Below are positions 1 through 7,140 of a DNA stretch of 64,000 bases, in pieces (position 1 is the stretch's first letter; every line of letters begins with the position of its first letter). A program made the translations under genes and the position numbers. The DNA lies in contig CAZYTM010000003.1 of assembly GCA_964649725.1 (NCBI GenBank), positions 310,001 through 374,000 on the forward strand, in the 5' to 3' direction. The stretch comes from CAZYTM01 sp964649725. GTDB lineage: Bacteria; Desulfobacterota; Desulfuromonadia; Geobacterales; Geobacteraceae. The notes beneath the pieces are model-generated. The model did not search any database. It had not been told where the DNA came from and worked only from the letters and a program-made list of their open reading frames with translations.

Positions 1-144
1 ACCCTTCTTCCCATAGGAACTGCAGCCGAACATGCATTTGAAGCGCACCCATTGACAGACCTGGACATCGCTTCCCGATATCCAGCTGAAATCGGCACAG
101 CCATGTTTGCGAACAATCGCTTCAATGGTCTTTTTATCAAGCAT
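1..144 (-). CDS. DUF2284-type predicted metal-binding protein, 5' part only
   Basis: Reading the minus strand from the ATG at 144 gives 48 residues that run off the left edge. The visible part opens MLDKKTIEAIVRKHG and contains WVRFKCMFGC, the Cys-containing block that opens the DUF2284 family (small cytosolic proteins with conserved Cys residues thought to bind metal or an iron-sulfur cluster; function not established). A purine-rich GAGGAAGAG lies just upstream of the ATG. The first codons and upstream region are duplicated at 950-1045, so the 5' region has been copied or rearranged. The rest of the protein cannot be judged. Confidence 0.7.
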   Translation of the reverse strand, partial: MLDKKTIEAIVRKHGCADFSWISGSDVQVCQWVRFKCMFGCSSYGKKG

Positions 145-231
145 AGAGTCTCTTCCTCTGCGGGAGTTATTATAATCTGAGTATGAATTCGGAATAGATC
201 TATTTTATGCTAATCAACAAAAATATAAATC
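136..231. repeat. 96-bp direct repeat, copy A
   Basis: This stretch is repeated, with only a handful of mismatches and the same length, at 950-1045. It covers the first three codons of the DUF2284 gene, its ribosome-binding site and its upstream region. Copy A is next to the intact 5' end of the gene. Confidence 0.9.
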
Positions 232-241
232 GGGTTCTATT

Positions 242-254
242 GGGGACGTTTCTT
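242..254 (+). repeat. Solo REP-like motif (GGGGACGTTTCTT)
   Basis: A single copy of the GGGGAC...CTTCTTTTCACT motif also seen at 817-838. It lies just downstream of copy A of the 96-bp repeat. Confidence 0.5.
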
Positions 255-320
255 CTTTTCACTAGAAACGGTCTATCCATAGGGGTCTGCACCCTCTATC
301 TTATGCCTGCCTCTTTTCAG

Positions 321-770
321 CTACTTGACCCGTGTATATTTCTCTACACTCCCTCTCCCCGCCAGGGTGAGGGTGGCGGCATCAGGTGTTTCCACCTCAT
401 ATGTCACAACATCAAGGGTATTCGGAAAGAAGATCTTGAGCATCTTTCCGTCTGCGATCCATTCATAGCTCCCGGTCACCGTGGAGACGTGGTCATCCAA
501 GACTTTACCTCTCTTCTCCCCCCACCTGTCATCATTCGGATCGGCGATCGTCACTGTCTTGTCCTTTATGACGATGGTCCCATCACGGAAGAACTCAATA
601 AGGCTGTCGGTCTTCCTAACCTCCCCTGGTCCCATGAACGAAGGAACGAACTTTTCTTCCACCTGCGACCATTTTCCGATAATGCCCGTCTGCTTTTCAT
701 TGGCCGCCGCATATACCGCTATGTGTATAACCAGGCAGAAAACAGAAAGTATCAAAGTTAGCCGACGCAT
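321..770 (-). CDS. Small exported protein with a lipocalin-like fold signature
   Basis: 149 residues. The N-terminus (MRRLTLILSVFCLVIHIAVYAAA) is a typical Sec signal peptide, so the protein should be exported. The mature part has the pattern IIGKWSQVEE ... IEFFRDGTIVI ... GSYEWIADGKMLKI ... TLTL that is common in small lipocalin-like proteins: a GxW start followed by alternating beta strands. Its role is unknown. A ribosome-binding sequence (GGAGATGCAAC) precedes the ATG. It sits alone between two copies of a 96-bp duplication, so it may have been inserted with that rearrangement. The 3' end contains a CCCTCTCCCCGCC/GGGTGAGGG hairpin that overlaps the last codons. Confidence 0.6.
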   Translation of the reverse strand: MRRLTLILSVFCLVIHIAVYAAANEKQTGIIGKWSQVEEKFVPSFMGPGEVRKTDSLIEFFRDGTIVIKDKTVTIADPNDDRWGEKRGKVLDDHVSTVTGSYEWIADGKMLKIFFPNTLDVVTYEVETPDAATLTLAGRGSVEKYTRVK

Positions 771-816
771 GTTGCATCTCCTTTCACGGTGAAGGTGTTA
801 TAAAATTGGTAAAATT

Positions 817-942
817 GGGGACGGTACTTCTTTTCACTTGAAATATCAGCATCTTCTGAACTTTATTCGGCCGCTGCCCCCATCTATGCCGTAATTATTT
901 CCCAACCAACTGAAATATATGTGGAATCCAAGAACCGTCCCC
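817..942. repeat. REP-like inverted-repeat pair
   Basis: The ends are near-perfect inverted repeats: GGGGACGGTaCTT at 817-829 and AAGAACCGTCCCC at 930-942, about 100 bp apart. This is the form of paired REP sequences mobilised by REP-associated tyrosine transposases, one of which is present at 20.7-21.4 kb with a related but different terminal sequence. With the 96-bp duplication it fills the gene-free stretch 771-1132. Confidence 0.6.
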
Positions 943-949
943 GACTCTC

Positions 950-1045
950 ATCGAGCATAGAGTCTCTTTCTCTGCGGAAGTTGTTATAAACTGAGTATGA
1001 ATTCGGAATAGATCTATTTTATGCTAATCAACATAAATATAAATC
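950..1045. repeat. 96-bp direct repeat, copy B
   Basis: Copy B of the repeat at 136-231. It still carries the ATG and next two codons of the DUF2284 reading frame on the minus strand, but these are followed by unrelated sequence, so this is a broken remnant of that gene's 5' region. Confidence 0.9.
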
Positions 1046-1132
1046 CACCCTCATTACTATGTCGAAAATCAGGATGCGGAGGATTTATTTTTTGAAGAAA
1101 ACTTATATTTCTACTAATTTAGAAGGTATTGC

Positions 1133-2197
1133 TTATTGGCGTTTTACCTTTATTAAAGGAAAAATTTCTTTATATATCAATTCAGAAACTAGACTATGCC
1201 CCTTGGGACTGAGATGAATTCTATCATCAATATACAAATCATTTATTAATTGTGTCGAAATGAAATATTTATTTAGATCGATAAATTTAGTCCCTATCAA
1301 TTTTTCAGACTTCATTATTATATTTGTCAGCTTATTATCTGCAATCAACTTCCTAGAAGGAACTAATAAAATAATAAATTCAGCATTATTATTTTCAACA
1401 ATGTTTTTCATTTTAGTTAGTATTGATAAAGTTAAGTCTGTAGTCAAATTATTCCTAAACAAGTGTTCAGCATCTGCAATATTTCTTCTAAATACTTGTG
1501 GTTTTGTTGTGAATCTGTTCAACAACCAATTAAACAATATAGATTCATCATTAAGCCATAACAGAATTTTTTTTGTGCTCCCTATACGTAGATGCCCATC
1601 ATGCAATATCAAATTGTCATTTGAGACAGTAAAATATGGTTTCAGATGTATTTGGTCATAGATGAATTTAGAGTTTACATTGTCGATAAAATCATTTTCC
1701 AAGCAAAAGGTCAGTAAAACTATATCTGGTTGAAATGATAGGCCATCATTTAACAACACCAGAAGTTCTTGGTCTGTGCCATATCCTTGAACACTTAAAT
1801 TTACTACTTCAAGATCTCTATCCTTTTGCTCTAATAAATATGCAAAAGTCTCATTATCGCCAACACCATAACCAAATGATATGGAATCACCTAATACAAC
1901 TATTCTTGTTTTATTAGGATCTCTACTGAATATATTCCCTGTCCTGTATCCATTCTTGTTTGTCGAAACAGCTTTTCCATCAATTATAACCTTGAAGTTT
2001 CTTTTTAATTCCCAGCCATATACTTCAGAATATTTATGCATAACTATGATGTCATTATTGCCACTATTGTATTTCCAATCCGGGGAGTTTTGTCTCATGA
2101 TCAACTCAATTGCTATAACAATTAAAGCAGCTATTGAGATACCTATGAAAATGGCAATTAAATTAAAATACCAATTTTTTATTGTTAACAGTTGCAC
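1133..2197 (-). CDS. Membrane-anchored SGNH/GDSL-family hydrolase
   Basis: 354 residues. One N-terminal membrane segment (about residues 10-32) is followed by an SGNH-hydrolase domain. The nucleophile block is VVLGDSISFGYGVGD (GDS, about residue 103), a Gly block lies in NLSVQGYGTDQ, a possible Asn block in CLENDFIDN, and the catalytic Asp-His pair is in DDRIHLSPKGH near the C-terminus. Families of this shape remove or transfer acyl groups on sugars or lipids of the envelope; the substrate cannot be told. The gene is far more AT-rich than its neighbours, and has AT-rich flanks, which suggests acquisition by transfer. Confidence 0.75.
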   Translation of the reverse strand: MQLLTIKNWYFNLIAIFIGISIAALIVIAIELIMRQNSPDWKYNSGNNDIIVMHKYSEVYGWELKRNFKVIIDGKAVSTNKNGYRTGNIFSRDPNKTRIVVLGDSISFGYGVGDNETFAYLLEQKDRDLEVVNLSVQGYGTDQELLVLLNDGLSFQPDIVLLTFCLENDFIDNVNSKFIYDQIHLKPYFTVSNDNLILHDGHLRIGSTKKILLWLNDESILFNWLLNRFTTKPQVFRRNIADAEHLFRNNLTTDLTLSILTKMKNIVENNNAEFIILLVPSRKLIADNKLTNIIMKSEKLIGTKFIDLNKYFISTQLINDLYIDDRIHLSPKGHSLVSELIYKEIFPLIKVKRQ

Positions 2198-2512
2198 AAC
2201 TAATTTTCCTTAAATAAGTTTAAATATATTGATAATCAGCATGTAGACCATCTCAATCAAAGTAAAAGAATATTATATCCTCCTGCACTTAACAAAAAAC
2301 TTCTTTATAAACGTTCTAACTAATTCTGTCGTGAAAAAGAAGACTTAATATATCACTTATAACTAATCTGAGCTTGTCGGCAATTCGCTCTGCACCTTCA
2401 TCTCCCAAAATATAAATACAACAAGCCGCCCGACATCTATCTGTCTGCAGCGGCTTGATAATTGGATATATGCAGCATCCATCCCTGACACCTTTCCTTT
2501 GCTCTGGCGGTA
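2198..2512. other. AT-rich intergenic stretch
   Basis: No coding sequence was found. The left part is AT-rich like the adjoining hydrolase gene; the right part holds the hairpin at 2425-2460 and returns to host-like base composition. Confidence 0.5.
2425..2510 (-). terminator. Repeated hairpin element, possible terminator
   Basis: On the minus strand AAGCCGCtgcAGACA pairs with TGTCgggCGGCTT across a short loop, followed by TTGTTG. It lies just after the stop codon of the response-regulator gene. A related hairpin with the same flank (GGGATGG ... TTATCAAGCCGC) occurs at 28741-28810, so this is a dispersed element and not only a local terminator. Confidence 0.5.
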
Positions 2513-4465
2513 CTAACCGAAGATCTTCTTGAAGAACCCCTTGTTCTCAGCTTCCCGTCGTTCGGTGATGACCCGCAAACCCTTGCGGGCGTTCGACTCT
2601 TTCGGGTTGATCTTCAGCGCCTTCTGGAACTCCCCTTCGGCCAGGCCGTCACGCCCTTCATCGAGCAGCATCCAACCACGGAAGGCGAACGCCTCGGCAT
2701 GCTTACCAGCCTGGAGCGACTTGCCGAGCAGGTTGCGGGCCTTGTCCTGGGCGGCACGGGAATTCTTGTTCGCCGGGTTCTTGTAGATCGCCCAGGCGAG
2801 ACAGGCCGAATGCAGGCCGTTTTCAGGTTCGAGCCGGTAGGCGTCCTGCAGCGCCTTTTCAGCGTTATCGTACTCCCCCATCTCGAGGAAGACATTCCCC
2901 GACTGGAACTGGATACTCGCCTGCAGCTTGTCGTCCTGTTTACCGTCGAGCCCGACCTTGTCGGAGTTGAGCATCTCGTCGTAACGCTCCTTGGCGACTA
3001 CGTTGGAGAGGGTATTGTAGGCGTCGGCATAATGGGAGAGGACCTCCTGTGCCTGGACCATCACCGGACCGGCCAGTTCCATGAACTTCTCCGGCGAGTA
3101 CTGGCGGGTCTTGGCGAAATAGGCCTCTTTCAGGGCATTGAAACTGAAACTCTGCGAGGTCAGCCCGAACAGCTCGTAGTAGTTCTTGTTCTTGATAAAG
3201 GCGAAGTCGCGGTGGACCTCCTGTTCGAAGCCGATCTCGGCACTGGAGAGGGGGGCTGCCATCCCTTCGTCGCCGACCGGCAGGCCGACCGTGCTGGAGA
3301 CCTCGTTCACCAGGTCGTCGAAATCTATCTTCATCTCTTCATCGGCCTTCAGCTCTTCCAGCGGCCGGTTGAAGAGGTTCTGCTGGGGAAAATCAGGGGT
3401 CGCTTCGGCGACCGGAGCCGGGTGGAAGGCGAGCATCCCGAGCAGCATGAGGAAGTGGCAGAAGGCCGCCCCGATCTGTTGCGGGCCGGTCTGGGCGATC
3501 AGGTCGGTGAGCCTGGTCAGGCCGTTGATCCTCTCCAGCAGGGTGATATCCTCCTGGCGCATGATCAGCAGGTTGGCGCGACGATAGAAGAGGGTGGTAC
3601 GGGCCGGGTAGAGCTGGCCATAGCTGGCCATGAAGCTGATGGTGTTGAACTGGTTCACCTGCGCCTTGCCGATCTCATAGACGATGCGCGGCACCGACAT
3701 CGGTACCAGCGGGAACTCCGGTTCAACCAGCCCGGGGCGGAACTCGGCCGGCACCCTCTGCTCCAGACCATCGGCAAGCCGCTTGTAGAGGAAATGGCGG
3801 GACTCTTCGGCCAGTTCGTCATAGTTCAACAGGCCGGCCTGGGTAAAGAAGAGCCGCTCCTCCTTACTGGTGACAAAGGCCTGCCGGTCGGCAGCGGAGA
3901 TCTTCCCCCGACCATGCAGGAAGGCGGGGAAATCGTCACGGCCGCTGGAGACGAAAGAGACCGGCTCCCCCTTGAGCATCACCACCGGGAGACCCTGGCC
4001 AAAGGCTAGCAGACCGCTCTGGCGCTGATTATAGATATCCACCAGCTGCTCCAGCAGCGGCAATGCAGCAGGAGCGACTTGCGGAGCCGGCACCACAGTG
4101 GCCAGGCTCTCCTTGATCGCCATGAGAAAGTCCTTCTGACTGAACGGCTTTTCCAGATAATGGGTCACGCCAAGCTTTCTGGCGGCAGTAACGAACTTCT
4201 CCCCTTTGAATACCCCGGTCATGATCACCACCGGCAGATTGGCCCACTTCGGTGACTTGCGGATCTTCTGCAACACCTCGACCCCGCTCAGCTCCGGCAG
4301 GCGCAGGTCGAGCAGCAGCAGGTCGATGTTGCCGGACGCCAGGCGCTGCAACGCCTCGACCCCGGTCCTGGCAGGCAGCACTTCATGCCCCTGGGAGGTG
4401 AGAAACTTCTGCAACATCTGCGCAAGGGATTCGTTATCTTCTGCCAGTACGATCCGCCTGGTCAT
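2513..4465 (-). CDS. Response regulator fused to DUF4388-like, J-like and TPR regions
   Basis: 650 residues. Residues 1-120 are a receiver domain with acidic pocket E9/D10, phospho-acceptor D53 in LLLLDLRLPE, T83 and K106 in YLEKPF. A middle region (about 130-360) resembles the DUF4388/PatA N-terminal type domain found in delta-proteobacterial regulators. About residues 425-500 look like a J-domain (YYELFGL ... ALKEAYFAKTRQYSPEKF ... AYNTLSNVVAKERYDEML) but the HPD tripeptide is missing, so it cannot stimulate DnaK in the usual way. The C-terminus has TPR-type helices (GNVFLEMGEYDNAEKALQDA). No output DNA-binding domain is visible; it probably signals by protein contacts. It overlaps mltG by 4 bases, so it is co-transcribed with plsY-mltG. 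Confidence 0.85.
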   Translation of the reverse strand: MTRRIVLAEDNESLAQMLQKFLTSQGHEVLPARTGVEALQRLASGNIDLLLLDLRLPELSGVEVLQKIRKSPKWANLPVVIMTGVFKGEKFVTAARKLGVTHYLEKPFSQKDFLMAIKESLATVVPAPQVAPAALPLLEQLVDIYNQRQSGLLAFGQGLPVVMLKGEPVSFVSSGRDDFPAFLHGRGKISAADRQAFVTSKEERLFFTQAGLLNYDELAEESRHFLYKRLADGLEQRVPAEFRPGLVEPEFPLVPMSVPRIVYEIGKAQVNQFNTISFMASYGQLYPARTTLFYRRANLLIMRQEDITLLERINGLTRLTDLIAQTGPQQIGAAFCHFLMLLGMLAFHPAPVAEATPDFPQQNLFNRPLEELKADEEMKIDFDDLVNEVSSTVGLPVGDEGMAAPLSSAEIGFEQEVHRDFAFIKNKNYYELFGLTSQSFSFNALKEAYFAKTRQYSPEKFMELAGPVMVQAQEVLSHYADAYNTLSNVVAKERYDEMLNSDKVGLDGKQDDKLQASIQFQSGNVFLEMGEYDNAEKALQDAYRLEPENGLHSACLAWAIYKNPANKNSRAAQDKARNLLGKSLQAGKHAEAFAFRGWMLLDEGRDGLAEGEFQKALKINPKESNARKGLRVITERREAENKGFFKKIFG

Positions 4466-5514
4466 GACGACTCCGCTCTGGTTCCGGGTCCGGATGGGGA
4501 TATGGCGCTGGACCGGAGATATTTCTGCACCGCCCGATTGTGTTCAGCCAGACTGCCGGAAAAGTAGTGCGTTCCATCCTTCTTTGCCACAAAATAGAGA
4601 TACTGGGTCGCTGCCGGATTCAACACCGCCTCGATGGCATCGCTCCCCGGATTGCCGATCGGACCGGGCGGCAGGCCATCGATCAGATAGGTGTTGTAGG
4701 GGTTGCGCCGCTGGATATCCCGTTTTGTCATATGCCCGCTAAAGGCCCTCACCCCGTAGACAGCGGTCGGGTCGCTCTGCAGCCGCATCCGCCGTTTCAG
4801 CCTGTTATGAAAGACCGAGGCGATCAAGGGGCGCTCCGTCGCCACCCGCGCCTCCTTGTCGATAAGCGATGCCATGGTGAGGATCGCATGGCGGGACATG
4901 CCGCTCTGCTTCTCCCGTGCGGCAAAGCGTTCATTGTAGACCTTATCGAACTGTCTCACCATCATCCTGATCAGCTCCGCCCCTTCCATCCCGACCGGGA
5001 TGCTGTAGGTAGAAGGCTGCAGGTACCCTTCCACACTCCGGGCGGGGATACCGAGTTCCTGCAGCAAGGCACGATCGGTACACTGTCTGAGGAAGGCATC
5101 TCTGCGCATCAGGCCTCGCGCTTCGAGGATCTCACCGAGCTGGTAGATCGAATACCCTTCCGGCACGGCAAATTTACGGGTGAATATCTCGCCTGCGACC
5201 ATCATGCGCAGCATCTCGACCGGTGCCATGGCGTCGCTGAACTGATAGGTCCCGGCCTGCGCCCGGCTGTCATCACCCCGCAACCGGGCGTAGAGGACCA
5301 GCATCCGGGCGCTGCTGATGAAACCGTGGGCTTCCAGTTCGCGGGCAACTTTCCAGAGCGGCGCCCCCTTTTCACAGTTGAAGAGTTCGACCTTTTTGCC
5401 GGCACCGACCGGCGCGGTCAGATAACTCCCTATCACTGTTGCTGCGACAAAGAGCAGCAGACTGATGCCGACAGCTGTTACCGCTACAACTTTATTGCGC
5501 CGGGAAAACTTCAT
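4462..5514 (-). CDS. mltG: Endolytic peptidoglycan transglycosylase MltG
   Basis: About 350 residues of the YceG/MltG family. MltG cuts nascent glycan strands at the inner membrane and sets glycan length. One N-terminal membrane segment (about residues 9-30) is followed by a LysM-like region and the catalytic domain; the active-site Glu is in MASLIDKEARVATERP, followed by the conserved ASVFHNRL and LQSDPTAVYG blocks. A GTG lies one codon earlier, but the ATG at 5514 overlaps the stop of plsY (TGATG) and is the likely start. Its 3' end overlaps the response-regulator fusion by 4 bases. Confidence 0.93.
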   Translation of the reverse strand: MKFSRRNKVVAVTAVGISLLLFVAATVIGSYLTAPVGAGKKVELFNCEKGAPLWKVARELEAHGFISSARMLVLYARLRGDDSRAQAGTYQFSDAMAPVEMLRMMVAGEIFTRKFAVPEGYSIYQLGEILEARGLMRRDAFLRQCTDRALLQELGIPARSVEGYLQPSTYSIPVGMEGAELIRMMVRQFDKVYNERFAAREKQSGMSRHAILTMASLIDKEARVATERPLIASVFHNRLKRRMRLQSDPTAVYGVRAFSGHMTKRDIQRRNPYNTYLIDGLPPGPIGNPGSDAIEAVLNPAATQYLYFVAKKDGTHYFSGSLAEHNRAVQKYLRSSAISPSGPGTRAESS

Positions 5515-6104
5515 CACGCCTTGAACTTGTTCTCGGTGCCGGCCTGGAGCCGACCGATATTTTCCCGGTGTTTCTGGATGACGACCGAACTGATTACTGC
5601 TGTCACCGCTATTACCAGCACCCGGTGGTCAAGCATGGCGACTATCACCGGCATTGCCGCTGCAGCGACTATTGAGCCCAGGGAGACATAACGCCACTGC
5701 CAGAGGACCACGGCAAATACCAGCAGGCCGAGCAGCACCGACAATGGTGAAAGGCCAAGAAAGACCCCGAGGGCGGTAGCGACACCTTTACCCCCCTTGA
5801 ATCCGAGGAAGATGGTGTAGACATGGCCCAGAAAGGCTGCCAGGCCGATTGCTGCGATCCAGAGCACCGGCAGGTCATAGTAACGGGCCAGCAGCACCGG
5901 GAGCAGACCCTTGAGAGCGTCGCCCAGCAGAGTCAGGATGCCGACTTTCCGGCCAAGGGTGCGGTAGACATTGGTGGCGCCGATGTTGCCGCTGCCGGTA
6001 GTCCGGATGTCGACCCCGAAAGCCTTGCCGAGCAGGAGACCGGTCGGTATCGAACCGAGCAGATAGGCGCCGGCAATATAAAAGATAACAGTACTCAATG
6101 ACAT
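5514..6104 (-). CDS. plsY: Glycerol-3-phosphate acyltransferase PlsY
   Basis: Membrane enzyme that transfers an acyl group from acyl-phosphate to glycerol-3-phosphate, the first step of phospholipid synthesis. Signature blocks are LLGSIPTGLLLGKAFG, TTGSGNIGATNVYRTLG and the glycine-rich FKGGKGVATALG, set among about five membrane segments. The frame is open 10 codons further to a TTG, but the ATG at 6104 gives the family's normal N-terminus (MSLSTVIFYIAGAYLLGS). First gene of the plsY-mltG-regulator operon. Confidence 0.93.
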   Translation of the reverse strand: MSLSTVIFYIAGAYLLGSIPTGLLLGKAFGVDIRTTGSGNIGATNVYRTLGRKVGILTLLGDALKGLLPVLLARYYDLPVLWIAAIGLAAFLGHVYTIFLGFKGGKGVATALGVFLGLSPLSVLLGLLVFAVVLWQWRYVSLGSIVAAAAMPVIVAMLDHRVLVIAVTAVISSVVIQKHRENIGRLQAGTENKFKA

Positions 6105-6186
6105 CTTCAGGCCCGTTGGGATGATTTGTGGCAAACTCTTCGCATACTACCTCATTTGTCGCACGACTGCAAGGGGAAGCTCGACC

Positions 6187-6603
6187 TCAGCGGCCGGTTC
6201 GCCGCACCAGGAAGAGTGCCATCAGGAAAAAGATAATATCACGCCCCAGGGCGGTCCATGCCGAGGTCTTGCTCCCCCCCTGCTTGAAACAGCCACAATC
6301 TATGTCGAGGCCGCGGACCAGCGTCGATGCCAACGCTGCCATGAAGGCCAGATTGAGCAGTAACAGCAGCATTGCCGCGGCACGGTAACGGTAGCCGGTC
6401 AACAGCATGATGCCGCAGAGCAGTTCGAACCAGGGGAGAATGGCAGCCGTAAGGTAGTTGGCGAAATAGGGGAGGATCTTGTAGGCAGCGATGCTGCCGG
6501 CAAATGCGGTCGGATCGGCAATCTTCACCACCCCGGCATAGATGAAGACCCCCCCGAGGATTACGCGGATAACCACAGTAGTTATCTCTGCCGCTCTTTT
6601 CAT
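6187..6603 (-). CDS. MauE/DoxX-family four-helix membrane protein
   Basis: About 138 residues with four membrane segments. The N-terminus has the DoxX/MauE pattern RVILGGVFIYAGVVKIADPTAFA and a CGC pair (DIDCGCFKQGG) follows the third segment. MauE-like proteins are thought to help disulfide formation or supply electrons in the periplasm. The ATG at 6603 overlaps the end of the rhodanese gene by 4 bases (ATGA), so the two proteins are probably translated together and may act on the same sulfur or thiol substrate. The pairing is seen; the joint function is inferred. Confidence 0.8.
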   Translation of the reverse strand: MKRAAEITTVVIRVILGGVFIYAGVVKIADPTAFAGSIAAYKILPYFANYLTAAILPWFELLCGIMLLTGYRYRAAAMLLLLLNLAFMAALASTLVRGLDIDCGCFKQGGSKTSAWTALGRDIIFFLMALFLVRRTGR

Positions 6604-7103
6604 CGCCCCCCCCTGGCCACCGGATAACCGGCATCCTGCCATTCCGGATAGCCACCCTGGAAAACGAATACGGTCCGGTAACCGGCCTTGAGCAGCCGTT
6701 CGGCCAGAGTGGTACTGTCATGGCAGTCATAGCCGTTGCAGTAGACCACCAGCACCGTTGTCACCGGGGTCTGCTGCAAGAGTCGCGGGATCTCCTTGTC
6801 GACCTCACCGATGGGGAGGGGGATCGCCCCCTTGATATGACCGCCGGCATAAGTGACCCGGTCCCGTGCATCGATGAAGAGCGCCTCGTTCCGGTCATGG
6901 AAATCCTTTACCTGCATCAGCCCGGCAATAAGAGGCAACTGGTTGGCGGGTCCTGCCGAATTGGCTGCCTTGGGAGCAGTTTTTACAGCCTTACCACTCC
7001 AGGCATTATAGATGAGGGTGTGGTTCCATGCGAGACCGATCACCACTGCCAGCGAGACAATTGCGGCCATCTCTGCCAGCAGACCGCCCTGTTTTGTTGC
7101 CAT
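6600..7103 (-). CDS. Membrane-anchored rhodanese-like protein
   Basis: About 167 residues: one N-terminal membrane segment (AEMAAIVSLAVVIGLAW), a linker, and one rhodanese domain with FIDARDRVTYAGGHIKGAIPLP and the active-site loop VVYCNGYDCHDS (catalytic Cys in YCNG). It should move sulfur or sense thiols in the periplasm. A GGAGG lies 5 bases before the ATG at 7103, so the longer frame from 7136 is unlikely to be used. It is coupled to the MauE-like gene by a 4-base overlap and lies 37 bases after the copper ATPase gene. Confidence 0.85.
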   Translation of the reverse strand: MATKQGGLLAEMAAIVSLAVVIGLAWNHTLIYNAWSGKAVKTAPKAANSAGPANQLPLIAGLMQVKDFHDRNEALFIDARDRVTYAGGHIKGAIPLPIGEVDKEIPRLLQQTPVTTVLVVYCNGYDCHDSTTLAERLLKAGYRTVFVFQGGYPEWQDAGYPVARGGR

Positions 7104-7140
7104 AAAGCCTCCAGCATTAACGATAACTTTCTCCATCCTG

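Noticed and set aside
207..761. A 184-codon plus-strand frame over 207-761
   Set aside because: It is antisense to the exported lipocalin-like protein and runs through repeats; no start signal or domain.
2699..4009. A 436-codon frame on the plus strand
   Set aside because: It lies opposite the response-regulator/TPR gene, which has clear motifs; the antisense frame has an odd, low-complexity composition and no start signal.
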